DNA of 64,000 bases. Origin: Devosia beringensis (GTDB lineage: Bacteria; Pseudomonadota; Alphaproteobacteria; Rhizobiales; Devosiaceae). Both the position numbers and the translations under genes were made by a program. The DNA is taken from the NCBI RefSeq assembly GCF_014926585.1, contig NZ_CP045422.1, forward strand, positions 2,262,001 to 2,326,000, written 5' to 3'. This document shows positions 1 to 11,278 of this stretch, in pieces (the stretch's first letter is position 1; each line of letters begins with the position of its first letter). The notes beneath the pieces are model-generated. The model did not search any database and was not told where the DNA came from. It worked only from the letters and a program-made list of their open reading frames with translations.

Positions 1-612
1 CTGGCGCCGGTGGTGGAGACCACGCCGCTCAATCCCATGTCGCCCTATGGCCGGTCCAAGCTGATGACCGAGATGATGCTGGCCGACGTGGCCGAGGCCC
101 ATCCCATGACCTATGGCGTGCTGCGCTACTTCAATGTGGCTGGTGCCGATCCGCAGGGTCGCAGCGGGCAGTCCTCGCCCTGGGCGACCCATCTGATCAA
201 GGTGGCCTGCCAGACGGCGCTGGGACAGCGCGAGAAGATGGATATCTTCGGGACCGATTTCGAAACGCCCGATGGCACGGGTGTGCGCGACTATATTCAC
301 GTCACCGACCTGATTGCGGCGCACGCGCTGCTGCTGCGGCATTTGCGGGGCGGCGGGCAGAACACGACGCTCAACTGCGCCTATGGCAAGGGCTATTCCG
401 TGCGCGAGGTGGTTGAGACCGTGCGCAAGGTGTCGGGCGTCGATCTGCGGGCCGACGAGGGACCACGTCGCGCCGGCGATCCCGCCTCGATCACGGCGAC
501 CGGCGAGAAGGTGCGCAGCCTGCTCGGCTGGGTGCCCCAGCATGATGATCTTACTGAAATCGTGACCTCTGCCTATGCCTGGGAAAAGCACCTGATGGTG
601 CGGAACCGCTAG
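1..612 (+). CDS. galE: UDP-glucose 4-epimerase, C-terminal part (cut by window edge)
   Basis: The reading frame is open from base 1, so the gene starts outside the window; about 200 C-terminal residues are seen. GalE interconverts UDP-glucose and UDP-galactose in the cytoplasm, feeding exopolysaccharide and lipopolysaccharide synthesis. The extended SDR catalytic motif YGRSK (YxxxK) is near the left edge, followed by the substrate-domain hallmarks LRYFNVAGADP and DGTGVRDYIHVTDL, as in GalE/ExoB proteins, and the usual C-terminal GDP-x-S and LGW motifs. It ends 6 bases before a lytic transglycosylase gene, so the two may be co-transcribed. ExoB-type naming is equally possible. Confidence 0.9.
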   Translation: MAPVVETTPLNPMSPYGRSKLMTEMMLADVAEAHPMTYGVLRYFNVAGADPQGRSGQSSPWATHLIKVACQTALGQREKMDIFGTDFETPDGTGVRDYIHVTDLIAAHALLLRHLRGGGQNTTLNCAYGKGYSVREVVETVRKVSGVDLRADEGPRRAGDPASITATGEKVRSLLGWVPQHDDLTEIVTSAYAWEKHLMVRNR

Positions 613-618
613 CTGACC

Positions 619-1839
619 ATGGTCACGCCAAGGGGGATTATTGCTGGATTTCTGCTGGCGTTGACGATGACGGTCGCGGCGCTGGCGCAACCGGTGGAGA
701 GCTTTGACAGCTTTCTGGCCGGGTTCCGCAGCAAGGCTGTTGCGGCGGGCATTGATGGCCAGCTTTACGACAGGGTGACAGCGGGCATGACGCCCGATCC
801 GCGCGTGCCGCAACTGGTGACGACGCAGCCCGAATTTGCCACGCCAATCTGGGACTATATCGATGGTCGCGTCACGGCGGACCGCGTGGCGCGTGGCAAG
901 GCGGCCATTGCCGCCAACCAGGCGCTGTTCGCTTCGGTCGGCGCTGCCTATGGCGTCGATCCCTATCTGCTGGGCGCCATCTGGGGCATGGAAACCGATT
1001 ATGGGGCGGTGCTGAACAACGGCAATTTGATTGGTCCGGTGGTGCGTCCGCTGGCCACGCTGGTGCATCAGCGGCGCAGCCGGCTGGTGGAGGATGAAGG
1101 CGACCTGATCGCCGCGCTCAAGCTGCTGCAGCTGGGCGGGCTAGAGCCGCAGGAACTGGTGGGGTCGTGGGCGGGTGCCATCGGCCATCTGCAGGTCAAT
1201 CCGGCCAATGTGGTGGCGCATGGCACCGATGGCGATGGCGACGGGGTGGTGGATCTGCACCGGTCCCTGGCCGATGCGCTGGCCACCAGCGCCCGCTATC
1301 TGCGGGGCATCGGTTATCAGCCCGGCCTCGACTGGGGCATGGAGGTCGTCGTGCCGCCCGGCTTTGACTATCTGCTGGCCAGCCGGACGCAGTTGCTGCC
1401 GGTATCGTTCTTTGCCGAGCGCGGGGTGACGCGCGTGGCCGACAGGCCGTTCGGGGACACCAATCTTGGCGTATTTCTCTATGTTCCCGCGGGACAGGAC
1501 GGACCCAAGTTCTTGATGACGCAGAACTATCTGGTGCTCAAGGGCTACAACTTCTCCGACAGCTATGCGCTGAGCGTGGCGCATATAACGGATCGCTTGA
1601 AGGGCGGCGGCAGCTTTGTCGATGACTGGCCGCGCGGCACTGCGTTTCCCAATCTGGCGGAGCGGGAAGCGATCCAGCGCGCCTTGCTCAGCCTGGGCCT
1701 TTACGACGGCAGCGTGGATGGGCGCTTGGGACCCATTACCCAGGAAGCCTATGCGCGCTTTCAGGCGAGCCGGGGAGAGGTTGCCGACGGGTTCATCACC
1801 AAGGCGGCGCATGCGGCTCTGGCTGCGGCCGCGCGGTAA
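619..1839 (+). CDS. Lytic murein transglycosylase (MltB/SLT_2 type) with C-terminal peptidoglycan-binding domain
   Basis: A 406-residue exported enzyme that should cleave the MurNAc-GlcNAc bond of peptidoglycan to form 1,6-anhydromuropeptides in the periplasm. Residues 1-24 form a signal peptide ending ALAQ; there is no lipobox cysteine, so it is probably soluble, unlike lipoprotein MltB. The SLT_2-like domain (about 30-330) holds AIWGMETDYG with the catalytic Glu, and GAIGHLQVNPANV, equivalent to the family's GxxQF-type segment. A PG_binding_1 domain fills roughly 345-400 (LSLGLYDGSVDGRLGP...FQ). The ATG at 619 is 6 bases past the galE stop. The following SGNH hydrolase could act on the same cell-wall layer. 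Confidence 0.92.
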   Translation: MVTPRGIIAGFLLALTMTVAALAQPVESFDSFLAGFRSKAVAAGIDGQLYDRVTAGMTPDPRVPQLVTTQPEFATPIWDYIDGRVTADRVARGKAAIAANQALFASVGAAYGVDPYLLGAIWGMETDYGAVLNNGNLIGPVVRPLATLVHQRRSRLVEDEGDLIAALKLLQLGGLEPQELVGSWAGAIGHLQVNPANVVAHGTDGDGDGVVDLHRSLADALATSARYLRGIGYQPGLDWGMEVVVPPGFDYLLASRTQLLPVSFFAERGVTRVADRPFGDTNLGVFLYVPAGQDGPKFLMTQNYLVLKGYNFSDSYALSVAHITDRLKGGGSFVDDWPRGTAFPNLAEREAIQRALLSLGLYDGSVDGRLGPITQEAYARFQASRGEVADGFITKAAHAALAAAAR

Positions 1840-1910
1840 CTTCGCGGTGCGGCCATGGCGCCGCCTATCGGGGTTTGGTAGGAGGATAAGTTCTGGCAGG
1901 CAGGTTGAGC

Positions 1911-3080
1911 ATGGTCCGTATTGTCCTGGCATTGCTGATGGGGTTGTTCGTCCTGGTCGACGTGGCGCCCGTGCTTGCCCAGAACAATGATACCATCCAG
2001 GTGGCGCAGGGGGAAAAGCGGCGCACGCTGTTCGATCTGCTGTTTGGCGAGGAACCCAGCCAACCTGCACCCGTGCAGCAACCGCAGCGCGCCCCGCGCC
2101 AGCAGGCGCCAGCCACCGCTGCGGCGCCGGTTGCGGTGGCGCCGCAGGTGGAGAAGGCGGCCGATGCGACGCGGCTGGCGGTATTCGGGGACTCGCTGGC
2201 GATCGATCTCAGCCGGGCGCTGGAGCGGCGCTATGCCGAGGATGCCAATCTGGTGGTGATCAACAAGGGCATCAGTTCATCGGGCTTTGTGCGGGCCGAT
2301 TTTTATGACTGGAACGCGGCGCTGCGCGAGGAGATCGCTGCCGACAGCTTCGATCTGGCGGTGATGATCATCGGCATCAATGACCGCCAGGAGCTGCGGA
2401 TCGATGGGCAGGCTTTGGCGCCGCTGAGTGCAGGCTGGGCGGCGGCCTATCAGGCGCGCCTGGTTGATGCGCTGGAGGCGCTGCGGGCCGCCCGCAAACC
2501 GGTCATCTGGGTGGGCCTGCCGCCCATGGAAAAGGCGGAATATTCGGCCGCTATCAGCCAGATCGCCAATATCCAGCGGCTGGCCAGCTTTGCCGGCGGG
2601 GCGGAATATCTTGATATCTATGAGAAATTCCTGGGCGAGGACGGCAAATACTCGGCCAATGGCCCCGACGTCAACGGGCAGACGGCCCGCATGCGCAAGG
2701 ATGACGGCATCCATTTTGCGCCAGCCGGCTCGGACAAGCTGGCCTTCTATCTGAGCCAGACCATCCGCACGCTCTATCGCGGCGGCGCGGTGGTCAGCGC
2801 GGTGGCCGACCCGCTGCTCGGTACCGATGCGGCGGCGATGCTGCGTCCGCCCTATCAGGGCGTGGGGCAGATGCGGCTGCTGGAAATGGCCGGCACCGTG
2901 ATCCCGATCAGCCGCGCGCCGGCGCGGGCCAATGACTTGCTGCGGGCCGGCAGCGCGGGGACAGGCAGTGGCGCCTTCAAGCTGGAGACGCTGTTCGATG
3001 CGCCGGTCGGCCGGGTCGACGCCTTTGGTGTCGGCGTGGATCCGGCGGCGCAAGTGCTGGAAAATGCGGGCGAACGCTAG
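1911..3080 (+). CDS. DUF459 / SGNH-family hydrolase, exported
   Basis: About 390 residues, with an N-terminal hydrophobic signal-like segment (RIVLALLMGLFVLVDVAPVL) then a Pro/Ala/Gln-rich linker. The SGNH hydrolase blocks are present: FGDSLAID (nucleophile Ser), GISSSGF, IIGINDRQ (oxyanion Asn) and the DGIHFAPAG block with the catalytic Asp-His pair. DUF459 proteins of this order are periplasmic esterase-like enzymes, often thought to act on acyl groups of cell-wall or surface polymers; the true substrate is unknown. The start is unsure: ATG 1911 has GCAGG 6 bases upstream, TTG 1905 is in frame, and a strong AGGAGG at 1880-1885 would suit only a CTG at 1893. Confidence 0.8.
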   Translation: MVRIVLALLMGLFVLVDVAPVLAQNNDTIQVAQGEKRRTLFDLLFGEEPSQPAPVQQPQRAPRQQAPATAAAPVAVAPQVEKAADATRLAVFGDSLAIDLSRALERRYAEDANLVVINKGISSSGFVRADFYDWNAALREEIAADSFDLAVMIIGINDRQELRIDGQALAPLSAGWAAAYQARLVDALEALRAARKPVIWVGLPPMEKAEYSAAISQIANIQRLASFAGGAEYLDIYEKFLGEDGKYSANGPDVNGQTARMRKDDGIHFAPAGSDKLAFYLSQTIRTLYRGGAVVSAVADPLLGTDAAAMLRPPYQGVGQMRLLEMAGTVIPISRAPARANDLLRAGSAGTGSGAFKLETLFDAPVGRVDAFGVGVDPAAQVLENAGER

Positions 3081-3082
3081 GA

Positions 3083-3622
3083 TCAGTCGGTGAAGCGGAC
3101 CGCGCCGATATGGGGCAGGTTGCGGTTGCGCTGGGCATAGTCGATGCCATAGCCGACGACGAATTCATCTGGAATATCAAAGCCGATCCAGCGCGCCTGA
3201 ACATCGGTTTCGCGCCGGCTGGGCTTGTTGAGCAGGGCGCAGACTTCCATGCGGCGGGGATGGCGGGTGTTGAGGATTTCCAGCACGTGCTTGAGCGTAT
3301 AGCCGGTATCGACAATGTCCTCGACCACCAGCACGTCGCGGCCGGCGATCTCGCCGCGCAAGTCCTTGAGAATGCGCACTTCCCGGCTGGATTCGGTGGA
3401 ATTTCCGTAGGACGAGGCCTCCATGAAATCGACCTCGACGGGCAGGTCGAGCTCGCGCACCAGGTCGGCGATGAAGATGAAGGAGCCGCGCAGCAGGCCG
3501 ACCACGACGAGCTTGTCGGTGTCGGCATAAAACGAGGATATCTCTTTTGCCAGGGCCTCGACGCGGGCGGCGATGGACTTGGCCGAGATCAGTTCATCGA
3601 CGGTATAGGGCTTCTGGGTCAT
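3083..3622 (-). CDS. hpt: Hypoxanthine phosphoribosyltransferase
   Basis: A 179-residue type I phosphoribosyltransferase for purine salvage, making IMP or GMP from hypoxanthine or guanine and PRPP in the cytoplasm. The PRPP-binding loop is [14 protein letters not shown], the flexible-loop region [13 protein letters not shown] precedes it, and [18 protein letters not shown] near the C-terminus is the purine-binding segment typical of bacterial Hpt. Length and motifs fit a complete gene. It converges on the SGNH hydrolase with only 2 bases between the stop codons, so the two transcripts probably overlap at their 3' ends. Confidence 0.92.
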   Translation of the reverse strand: MTQKPYTVDELISAKSIAARVEALAKEISSFYADTDKLVVVGLLRGSFIFIADLVRELDLPVEVDFMEASSYGNSTESSREVRILKDLRGEIAGRDVLVVEDIVDTGYTLKHVLEILNTRHPRRMEVCALLNKPSRRETDVQARWIGFDIPDEFVVGYGIDYAQRNRNLPHIGAVRFTD

Positions 3623-3787
3623 GGCAAAATTCCGTCACAGGGCATTCGATGTGTAACAACCGATTGGCCAAATTCGTTAGCAGACTGTTAGCCTTGAGGG
3701 TAGCCGGTCAGGCGCTGACGTGAAATGGGGGCGAGAGGCGTCGGTCGACGGGGTTTTGGCGACGGGCCGGCATCCTGCCCGGTGGAA

Positions 3788-3840
3788 TCATACCCCCACC
3801 CGACCCCTTCGGGGCCACCCTCCCCACAAGGGGGAGGGAG
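3788..3840. repeat. Intergenic palindromic repeat, C/G-tract family, copy 1
   Basis: Two adjoining hairpins: CCCCTTCGGGG and CCCTCCCC-ACAA-GGGGGAGGG (3818-3838). Related units occur at 29094, 35943 and 50555, always between genes. It lies just downstream of the gltD stop and may act as a 3' end or mRNA stabiliser. Confidence 0.7.
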
Positions 3841-3856
3841 AGCACGGTGCCTACAG

Positions 3857-5284
3857 CTAGCGCGGCAGGCTGGTCTTGCCCATCAGGTCGAAGTCGATGG
3901 AGCGGGCGGCCTGGCGGCCTTCGCGGATGGCCCAGACGACCAGGGACTGGCCGCGGCGCATGTCGCCGGCGGCATAGACTTTGGGGACGGTGGTCTTGTA
4001 GCTCAGCGTATCGGCATAGAGATTGCCGCGCTTGTCGAACTGGGCACCCAGCTCGGTCAGCATGCCCTCGTGGATGGGCGAGGCAAAGCCGATGGCCATC
4101 AGCACCAGATCGGCCTTGATGATGAATTCGGTGCCGGGAATGGGCTGGCGGCTGCGATCGACGCGGGCGCATTCGACGCCGGTGACGCGACCCTTGGCGT
4201 CGCCGATGATCTTCATGGTGCCGGCGGCGAATTCACGGATGGCGCCCTCGGCTTGCGATGAGGACGTCCGCATCTTGACCGCCCAGTTGGGCCAGTTGGT
4301 CAGCTTGTTCTCGAGCTCGGGCGGCATGGGGCGGACGTCGAGCTGGGTCACGGCAATGGCGCCCTGGCGGAAGCTGGTGCCGACGCAGTCGGATGCGGTA
4401 TCGCCACCGCCGACGACCACGACATGCTTGCCGGCGGCGGTGAGCTGGACCTGGCTGGAGACGTCCTCGCCGCCGAGGCGACGGTTCTGCTGCACGAGGA
4501 AAGGCATGGCATAGTGCACGCCGGCAAAATGGGTGCCTTCGGCGTCGACGTCACGCGGCTTTTCCGAGCCGCCGCACATCAGGATGGCGTCGTGGCGGGC
4601 CTGCAGGTCGGACAGCGGCGTGGTGACTCCGACATTGACGCCATAGTGGAAGGTGACGCCTTCGGCCTGCATCTGCTCGACGCGGAAATCGATATGCTCT
4701 TTTTCCATCTTGAAGTCGGGAATGCCATAGCGCATCAGGCCGCCGGCGCGGGGCTCGCGTTCATAAAGGTGCACGTCATGGCCGGCGCGGGCCAGCTGCT
4801 GGGCAGCGGCCAGACCGGCCGGGCCCGAGCCGATGACGCCGACCGACTTGCCGGTCTTGTGGTCGTTGATCTGCGGCTTGACCCAGCCCGAGCGGATGGC
4901 GCGGTCGGCAATGGCCTGTTCGACGGTTTTGATGGCGACGGGCACGTCTTCGAGATTGAGCGTGCAGGCCTCCTCGCAGGGCGCCGGGCAGATACGGCCG
5001 GTGAATTCGGGGAAGTTGTTGGTGGAGTGCAGGTTGCGCGCCGCCTCTTCCCAGTCGCCATTATAGACTAGGTCATTCCAGTCGGGGATCTGGTTGTTGA
5101 CCGGGCAGCCGGTATCGCCATGGCAGAAGGGAATGCCGCAATCCATGCAGCGCGCCGCCTGGTCGACGATGCGCCCTTCACTCATGGGAATGGTGAATTC
5201 ACCGAAATGGCGGATACGGTCGGAGGCCGGCTCATAGCGGGGCTCTTCGCGCTCGATCTCGAGAAAGCCGGTTACTTTACCCAT
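3857..5284 (-). CDS. gltD: Glutamate synthase (NADPH) small subunit
   Basis: A 475-residue flavoprotein that passes electrons from NADPH to the large subunit for glutamate synthesis from glutamine and 2-oxoglutarate. The N-terminal Fe-S cysteines [11 protein letters not shown]...CP and CPAPCEEAC are present at about residues 47-108. An FAD-binding [20 protein letters not shown] motif sits near residue 150, the NADPH-binding [12 protein letters not shown] later, and the C-terminal [20 protein letters not shown] is the standard FAD-contact end. The start at 5284 has GGGAG upstream. It follows gltB by 54 bases on the same strand, so the two form the gltBD operon. Confidence 0.97.
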   Translation of the reverse strand: MGKVTGFLEIEREEPRYEPASDRIRHFGEFTIPMSEGRIVDQAARCMDCGIPFCHGDTGCPVNNQIPDWNDLVYNGDWEEAARNLHSTNNFPEFTGRICPAPCEEACTLNLEDVPVAIKTVEQAIADRAIRSGWVKPQINDHKTGKSVGVIGSGPAGLAAAQQLARAGHDVHLYEREPRAGGLMRYGIPDFKMEKEHIDFRVEQMQAEGVTFHYGVNVGVTTPLSDLQARHDAILMCGGSEKPRDVDAEGTHFAGVHYAMPFLVQQNRRLGGEDVSSQVQLTAAGKHVVVVGGGDTASDCVGTSFRQGAIAVTQLDVRPMPPELENKLTNWPNWAVKMRTSSSQAEGAIREFAAGTMKIIGDAKGRVTGVECARVDRSRQPIPGTEFIIKADLVLMAIGFASPIHEGMLTELGAQFDKRGNLYADTLSYKTTVPKVYAAGDMRRGQSLVVWAIREGRQAARSIDFDLMGKTSLPR

Positions 5285-5338
5285 GGCTCTGCTCCCTGGA
5301 ATTGATGTCGTTGCTAAGGTGCGCGATCTTGATGGTCA

Positions 5339-8300
5339 TCATTCCGCCGCTGCTCCCATGCCCATGCCGGCGCGCTTTTTTTCCATCTCGCGGATGGCGC
5401 GGCGGTATTCGACGGGCATGACCTTGACGAATTTGGGCCGCATCTCGACCCAGTTGTCGAGAATGGCCTTGGCCTTGGTCGAGCCGGTATAGTGCAGGTG
5501 GTTGCTGATGAGCTGGTGCAGGCGCTCGTCGTCGTGGCGGGTCATGTCGCCCGAAATATCGACGCGGCCATGCCATTCGAGATCGCCACCATGATGGTGC
5601 AGATCGCGCATGAGGTTTTCTTCTTCGGGCACGGGCTCGAGATCGACCATGGCCAGGTTGCAGCGCTCGCGGAAGGTTTCGTCCTCGTCGAGCACATAGG
5701 CGACGCCGCCGCTCATGCCGGCCGCGAAGTTGCGGCCGGTCTGGCCGATGACCACGACAATGCCGCCGGTCATATATTCGCAGCCGTGATCGCCGGTGCC
5801 TTCAACCACGGCGATGGCGCCGGAATTGCGCACGGCAAAGCGTTCGCCGGCCACGCCGCGGAAGTAGCACTCGCCGGCAATGGCGCCGTAGAGCACGGTA
5901 TTGCCGACGATGATGGAGTTCTCCGGCACGAAGCTGGCCTTGTCGGAGGGGCGTACGACGATGCGGCCGCCCGAGAGACCCTTGCCGACATAGTCATTGG
6001 CGTCGCCCACCATGTCGATGGAAATGCCGCGGGCAAGGAAGGCGCCAAAGGCCTGGCCGGCCGTGCCGCTGAGGCGGATCGAAATGGTGTCGTCGAGCAG
6101 GCCCTCATGGCCATATTTGCGGGCAACGGCGCCCGATAGCATGGCGCCGACGGAACGATCGCGGCTGCGGATGGGCAGGTCAATATGCACAGCCGTGCCG
6201 TTTTCCAGCGCCGGGGCGGCCAGCTCGACCAGTTGGCGATCGAGCACGGCTTCCAGATGATGGTTCTGGGTTTCGGAGTGATAGATGGTGTCGTCACCCA
6301 GCGGCTCGGGCTTGTGGAACAGCTTGGTGAAATCGACGCCATCGCTCTTCCAGTGATCGGCCAGCTTGCGCTGGTCGAGCAGATCGGAGCGGCCGATGAG
6401 CTCGTTGAGGGTGCGGGCACCCATGGCGGCGAGCAGGCCGCGCAGCTCTTCGGCGATGAAGAAGAAGTAGTTGATGACGTGTTCGGGCGTGCCCTTGAAG
6501 CGCTTGCGCAGCACCGGATCCTGGGTGGCGACGCCAACCGGGCAGGTGTTGAGATGGCACTTGCGCATCATGATGCAGCCGGCCGCAATCAGCGGCGCGG
6601 TGGAGAAGCCGAACTCGTCGGCGCCGAGCAGGGCGCCGATCAGCACGTCGCGGCCAGTCTTGAGACCGCCATCGACCTGGAGGCGGACGCGGGCGCGCAG
6701 GCGGTTGAGCACCAGAGTCTGGTGGGTTTCGGCCAGGCCGATTTCCCAGGGCCCGCCGGCATGCTTGAGCGAGGTCAAAGGCGAAGCGCCGGTGCCGCCA
6801 TCATAGCCGGAAATGGTGATGTGATCGGCGCGCGCCTTGGCAACGCCGGCAGCCACCGTGCCGACGCCGACTTCGGACACCAGCTTGACCGAGATATCGG
6901 CCTGCTCATTGACGTTCTTGAGATCGTAGATGAGCTGGGCGAGATCTTCGATGGAATAGATGTCGTGATGCGGCGGCGGGCTGATGAGGCCCACGCCGGG
7001 CGTGGAATGGCGCGTCTTGGCGACGACCCAATCGACCTTGTGACCGGGCAGCTGGCCGCCTTCGCCGGGCTTGGCGCCCTGGGCGACCTTGATCTGCAGC
7101 TGATCGGCATTGACCAGATATTCGGTGGTGACGCCAAAGCGGCCCGAGGCGATCTGCTTGATGGCCGAGCGCATGGGATTGGCCGAGCCATCGGGCAGCG
7201 GCTTGTAGCGATCGGGCTCCTCGCCGCCTTCGCCGGTATTGGACTTGCCACCGATCTGGTTCATCGCCTTGGCCAGAGTGGTATGGGCCTCGCGCGAAAT
7301 CGAGCCAAAGCTCATGGCGCCGGTGACGAAACGCTTGACGATATCGACCGCGGGCTCGACTTCGTCCAGCGAAACAGCCTCGCCAATCGGGCGGATCTCG
7401 AAGAGGTTGCGGATGGCCAGATAGCCGTTCTCACCCGAGTTCACGCGGGCAGCAAAGCTGTCATAGCGTGCCTGTGCGGTTTCGGGACTTTCGTCATGGG
7501 TGCGGACGGCGTGCTGCAGGTCGGCAACGACGTCGGGGCTCCAGGCATGCTTTTCGCCGCGGATGCGGTACATGTATTCGCCGCCCACATCGAGCGCCTT
7601 GCGCAGCACGACCTTGTCGCCAAAGGCGTCTTCATGCCGGCGCGCGGTCTCTTCGGCGACTTCGGCGAGGCCCACGCCCTCGATGGAGGTGGCGGTGCCG
7701 AAGAAGAAGCGCTGCACGAAATCGGTGCTGAGCCCGACCGCGTCGAAGATCTGGGCGCCGCAATAGGACTGGTAGGTGGAAATGCCCATCTTGGACATGA
7801 CCTTGAGCAGGCCCTTGCCGACCGACTTGATGTAGCGGTTGACCACTTCGGCGGCATCGACCTCGGCGGGGAATTCGCCCTCGGCATGCAGGGCTGCCAG
7901 CGTCTCGAAGGCCAGATAGGGGTTGATGGCTTCGGCGCCATAGCCGGCCAGCATGGCAAAGTGGTGCATTTCGCGGGCTTCGCCGGTCTCGATGACCAGG
8001 CCCGAGGAGGTGCGCAGGCCCTTGCGGATCAGGTGGTGATGCACGGCGGCGGTGGCCAGCAGCGCCGGAATGGCGATGCGGTCGGCCGCGACCAGGCGGT
8101 CGGACAGCACGATGATGTTGTACTCGCCGGCGATGGCCGCTTCGGCCTGCTCGGAGATCGACTGGATAGCCGCCTCCATGCCTGCCGCGCCGGTTTCGGC
8201 GGGGTAGGTGATGTCGATGGTCTTGGTCTTGAACTGGTTGTCTGCCATGTCGCCAATGGCGCGGATCTTGGCGAGATCCTCATTGGTCAGAATGGGCTGA

Positions 8301-10087
8301 CGCACCTCGAGCCGCTTTTCACGCGAGCTGCCTTCGAGATCGAGAATATTGGGCCGCGGGCCGATGAAGCTGACCAGGCTCATCACCGATTCCTCGCGGA
8401 TCGGATCGATGGGCGGGTTGGTGACCTGGGCGAAGTTCTGCTTGAAATAGGTGTAGAGGAGCTTGGACTTCTGGCTGAGGGCGGAAATGGGCGTATCGGT
8501 GCCCATCGAGCCGACGGCTTCCTGGCCGGTGGTGGCCATGGGCGTCATCAGGATCTTGATGTCTTCCTGGGTATAGCCAAAGGCCTGCATGCGATCGAGC
8601 AGGGACTCGGAGGTCACCGGCGCGGTCAGCGCGGTATTGGGCAGGTCCTCGAGCACGATCTGGCTGCGGGCCAGCCATTCGGCATAGGGATGGCGGGTGG
8701 CCAGGGTCCGCTTGATCTCCTCGTCGGAAATGATGCGGCCTTCCTCGAGATCGATCAGCAGCATGCGGCCGGGCTGCAGGCGCCAGCGCTCGACAATGTC
8801 CTCGTCGGGAATGGTCAGCACGCCCGATTCGGAGGCGAGCACGACGTGACCTTCCTTGGTGACGAGGTAGCGGGCGGGACGCAGGCCGTTGCGGTCGAGC
8901 GTGGCCACGACATAGCGGCCGTCGCTCAGCGACATGGCGGCGGGGCCGTCCCAGGGCTCCATCAGGGCAGCGTGATACTCGTAGAAGCTCCGACGCGTCT
9001 CATCCATCAGCGGATTGCCGGCCCAGGCTTCGGGGATCAGCATCATGGCCGCGTGGGGCAGGGAATAGCCGCCGCGCACGAGGAATTCGAGCGCGTTGTC
9101 AAAGCAGGCGGTGTCGGACTGGCCCTCATAGGAGATCGGCCAGATCTTGGTGATGTCCTCGCCGAACTTGGGCGAGGAGACCGAGGCCTGGCGGGCGGCC
9201 ATCCAGTTGACGTTGCCGCGAATGGTGTTGATCTCACCATTGTGGGTGGTCATGCGATAGGGATGGGCCAGCTTCCAGGAGGGGAAGGTATTGGTGGAAA
9301 AGCGCTGATGCACCAGGGCGATGGCGCTTTCGAAGCTCTCGTCGTGCAGGTCGAGATAAAAGGCGCCGAGCTGGAAGGCCAGGAACATGCCCTTGTAGAC
9401 AATGGTGCGGGCCGACATGGAGACGACGTAAAAGCCGTTGTCGCCTGCCGATTCCGGAATCTGCGCATAGACGGTGTTGGAGATGACCTTGCGGGTGATC
9501 AGCAGCTTGCGCTCGAACTCGTCCAGCGTCATGCCGGCGGGGCGGCCGATGACCATCTGCTCGATGATGGGCTGGGTGGCGATGACGCCAGCCGAGAGAT
9601 CCTTGTTTTCGACGGGCACGGTGCGCTCGCCGAGCAGGGACAGGCCCTCGCGGACGAGGCAATCCTGCACCACGGCGGCGACGCGGTCGCGCAGGCCATC
9701 GGTGTTGGGATAAAACAGCATGGCGACGGCGTAGAAGTGCTTTTCGGGCAGGGCGAACGGCATGACCTTCTTGAAGAATTCATGCGGGGTCTGCACGAGG
9801 ATGCCGGCGCCATCGCCCATCAGCGGATCGGCCCCGACGGCACCGCGATGCTCGAGGTTCTCGAGGATTTCGAGACCCTTCTGCACCACTTCGTGGCTGG
9901 GTCTGTTCTTGATGTTGGCGATCATGCCGATGCCGCAGGCATCGTGCTCATTGGCCGGATCATAAAGACCCTGCGCTGTGGGACGGCCCATGGCCAAAGC
10001 CGTGGGGACGCGCTGGCCATCGCGGATCAAGGTTTTGGCAGTTTTCGGGGTGACCGGAGAAGTGGATCGGTTCCGCGCGTTTGCCAT
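5339..10087 (-). CDS. gltB: Glutamate synthase (NADPH) large subunit
   Basis: A 1582-residue enzyme with four parts: an N-terminal class II glutaminase, a central domain, an FMN-binding synthase domain and a C-terminal GXGXG beta-helix. The nucleophile is Cys51 in [10 protein letters not shown]; the first 50 residues should be removed as a propeptide. The synthase domain contains [15 protein letters not shown] and the [3Fe-4S] cysteines in [15 protein letters not shown], after which ammonia tunnelled from the glutaminase site is added to 2-oxoglutarate. An AGGA ribosome site lies ahead of ATG 10087; M33 is a possible alternative start. It is the first gene of gltBD. Long antisense frames here are codon-bias shadows. 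Confidence 0.97.
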   Translation of the reverse strand: MANARNRSTSPVTPKTAKTLIRDGQRVPTALAMGRPTAQGLYDPANEHDACGIGMIANIKNRPSHEVVQKGLEILENLEHRGAVGADPLMGDGAGILVQTPHEFFKKVMPFALPEKHFYAVAMLFYPNTDGLRDRVAAVVQDCLVREGLSLLGERTVPVENKDLSAGVIATQPIIEQMVIGRPAGMTLDEFERKLLITRKVISNTVYAQIPESAGDNGFYVVSMSARTIVYKGMFLAFQLGAFYLDLHDESFESAIALVHQRFSTNTFPSWKLAHPYRMTTHNGEINTIRGNVNWMAARQASVSSPKFGEDITKIWPISYEGQSDTACFDNALEFLVRGGYSLPHAAMMLIPEAWAGNPLMDETRRSFYEYHAALMEPWDGPAAMSLSDGRYVVATLDRNGLRPARYLVTKEGHVVLASESGVLTIPDEDIVERWRLQPGRMLLIDLEEGRIISDEEIKRTLATRHPYAEWLARSQIVLEDLPNTALTAPVTSESLLDRMQAFGYTQEDIKILMTPMATTGQEAVGSMGTDTPISALSQKSKLLYTYFKQNFAQVTNPPIDPIREESVMSLVSFIGPRPNILDLEGSSREKRLEVRQPILTNEDLAKIRAIGDMADNQFKTKTIDITYPAETGAAGMEAAIQSISEQAEAAIAGEYNIIVLSDRLVAADRIAIPALLATAAVHHHLIRKGLRTSSGLVIETGEAREMHHFAMLAGYGAEAINPYLAFETLAALHAEGEFPAEVDAAEVVNRYIKSVGKGLLKVMSKMGISTYQSYCGAQIFDAVGLSTDFVQRFFFGTATSIEGVGLAEVAEETARRHEDAFGDKVVLRKALDVGGEYMYRIRGEKHAWSPDVVADLQHAVRTHDESPETAQARYDSFAARVNSGENGYLAIRNLFEIRPIGEAVSLDEVEPAVDIVKRFVTGAMSFGSISREAHTTLAKAMNQIGGKSNTGEGGEEPDRYKPLPDGSANPMRSAIKQIASGRFGVTTEYLVNADQLQIKVAQGAKPGEGGQLPGHKVDWVVAKTRHSTPGVGLISPPPHHDIYSIEDLAQLIYDLKNVNEQADISVKLVSEVGVGTVAAGVAKARADHITISGYDGGTGASPLTSLKHAGGPWEIGLAETHQTLVLNRLRARVRLQVDGGLKTGRDVLIGALLGADEFGFSTAPLIAAGCIMMRKCHLNTCPVGVATQDPVLRKRFKGTPEHVINYFFFIAEELRGLLAAMGARTLNELIGRSDLLDQRKLADHWKSDGVDFTKLFHKPEPLGDDTIYHSETQNHHLEAVLDRQLVELAAPALENGTAVHIDLPIRSRDRSVGAMLSGAVARKYGHEGLLDDTISIRLSGTAGQAFGAFLARGISIDMVGDANDYVGKGLSGGRIVVRPSDKASFVPENSIIVGNTVLYGAIAGECYFRGVAGERFAVRNSGAIAVVEGTGDHGCEYMTGGIVVVIGQTGRNFAAGMSGGVAYVLDEDETFRERCNLAMVDLEPVPEEENLMRDLHHHGGDLEWHGRVDISGDMTRHDDERLHQLISNHLHYTGSTKAKAILDNWVEMRPKFVKVMPVEYRRAIREMEKKRAGMGMGAAAE

Positions 10088-10540
10088 GGCTTTGTCCTCG
10101 CTGGTTGGTCGCGCCCGTTGCAGGGCCTGTCGCTATGTCGTGTGCATCCTGGTAGTGCCGGTCGCCCGGCGGGCTGGATGCGGTCTCGTCCTCAGGTGGG
10201 CAGACTGCGCAAGCGGGTCGTACACAGTACGGCTCGAACGAGCAAACCTGTCCATGCGTGGGGAGTGGCGCTGCATCCAAATGGCCACTCAAATTCGAGC
10301 TATCTTAGCTCCGCCTACCCGTTTCCGCTATCGTCTAGCGGGCCAGCCGGGCCAGCGTGCGTGCTGGCCGCGGAGAGCGGGGCGACGCGTCATATAGGAC
10401 AGTTGTGCTGCCCTATCACGTCCACATTTGCATAATTCCAAACTGTGGGCAAGCGTCTTTGCCATGGAAGCGTCACAAAAAATAGGAAATTACCAACTCT
10501 TGTATAGGAAAGAGTAGGAAAACGGACGGGTAGCAGCCGC
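10088..10540. other. Intergenic region upstream of gltB
   Basis: About 450 bases without a convincing gene. It must contain the gltB promoter (minus strand) and is AT-richer around 10,440-10,530. No RNA gene, riboswitch-like fold or repeat was recognised. The dps terminator follows at 10,541. Confidence 0.5.
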
Positions 10541-10571
10541 AAAAAGGGCGTCTCCCGGTCGGAAAACGCCC
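10541..10571 (-). terminator. Rho-independent terminator of dps
   Basis: Read on the minus strand: GGGCGT, a 14-base loop region, ACGCCC, then TTTTT. It starts 26 bases after the dps stop codon, as expected for an intrinsic terminator. Confidence 0.85.
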
Positions 10572-10597
10572 GTCAAGCCGGATAAACCAGCGATTGC

Positions 10598-11071
10598 CTA
10601 TTCGAGGTGGGACTTGATGAACCAGAGGTCCTTGTCGAGCTCGCGCGAGAAGGCGGTGAGGATGTCGGCGGCATTGGCGTCGCCGGCCTCGTCGGTGGCG
10701 TCAATATCCTCGCGCACCTGGTTGGCCAGGGTGGCAAAGCGGTCGGCCAGGGCCTTGAGGTGATCGGGGACCTTGCGGATGTCGGTGGGATAGGCGGCCA
10801 GGGTGCTGGCCTTGGCGACGACCTGGCTGGTGCCCAGAGCAATGCCGTCGAGCTGGGCGACGCGCTCGGCGATGATGTCGACATGGGTGTCGATGGCGGT
10901 GCGCATGGGATCGAGCATTTCATGCACGGCGATGAAATCGGGACCCTTGAGGTTCCAATGGGCCTGCTTGACGATCAGGGCCAGGTCGATGGCATCGGCG
11001 AGGCGGGCATTGAGAATGTCGATGACGGCGGACTTGGCATTGCCCTTGAGGGCGACGGATGGGGTTTTCAT
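10598..11071 (-). CDS. dps: DNA starvation/stationary phase protection protein Dps
   Basis: A 157-residue ferritin-like mini-cage protein that binds DNA and oxidises and stores iron, protecting DNA from peroxide. The ferroxidase motif is complete: His38 in QAHWNLKGPDF, His50, Asp65 and Glu69 in DTHVDIIAERVAQLDG. The open frame continues upstream to 11,224, but that extension is unlike Dps; ATG 11,071, with AAAGGA about ten bases ahead, begins the family-typical MKTPSVALKG. It stands alone between its own terminator and that of the heat-shock gene, so it is a single-gene unit. Confidence 0.95.
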   Translation of the reverse strand: MKTPSVALKGNAKSAVIDILNARLADAIDLALIVKQAHWNLKGPDFIAVHEMLDPMRTAIDTHVDIIAERVAQLDGIALGTSQVVAKASTLAAYPTDIRKVPDHLKALADRFATLANQVREDIDATDEAGDANAADILTAFSRELDKDLWFIKSHLE

Positions 11072-11237
11072 GGGGGGGAGTCCTTTGACGCGGAAGTATT
11101 CCACCCGATCAACCGCCGGGGACAGACGGTGGTTCCGCGCGCCATAAAATAGGCGCAGCCCGGGTTGGGCTGCGCCATGCATCGTGCCTGCTGAAAGTCT
11201 GGGCCATTCGAGCGTAGCTCTCATGGCCTCGCCGCCT

Positions 11238-11262
11238 AAAATCGCTCCACCGGAGCGATTTT
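11238..11262 (-). terminator. Terminator after the small heat-shock gene
   Basis: A perfect 11-base stem, AAAATCGCTCC / GGAGCGATTTT, around a 3-base loop, 16 bases past the hsp20 stop. The flanking A and T tracts make it usable on both strands. Confidence 0.85.
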
Positions 11263-11278
11263 GCGCAAGCGCCGGCGT

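Noticed and set aside
6185-10435. A 1416-codon plus-strand open frame opposite gltB
   Set aside because: Gly/Ala/Asp/His-rich antisense translation of a strongly conserved gene. High GC codon bias keeps the complementary frame open; no domain is recognisable.
10088-10540. Glutamine or other riboswitch upstream of gltB
   Set aside because: No known riboswitch core could be recognised in this stretch by eye.
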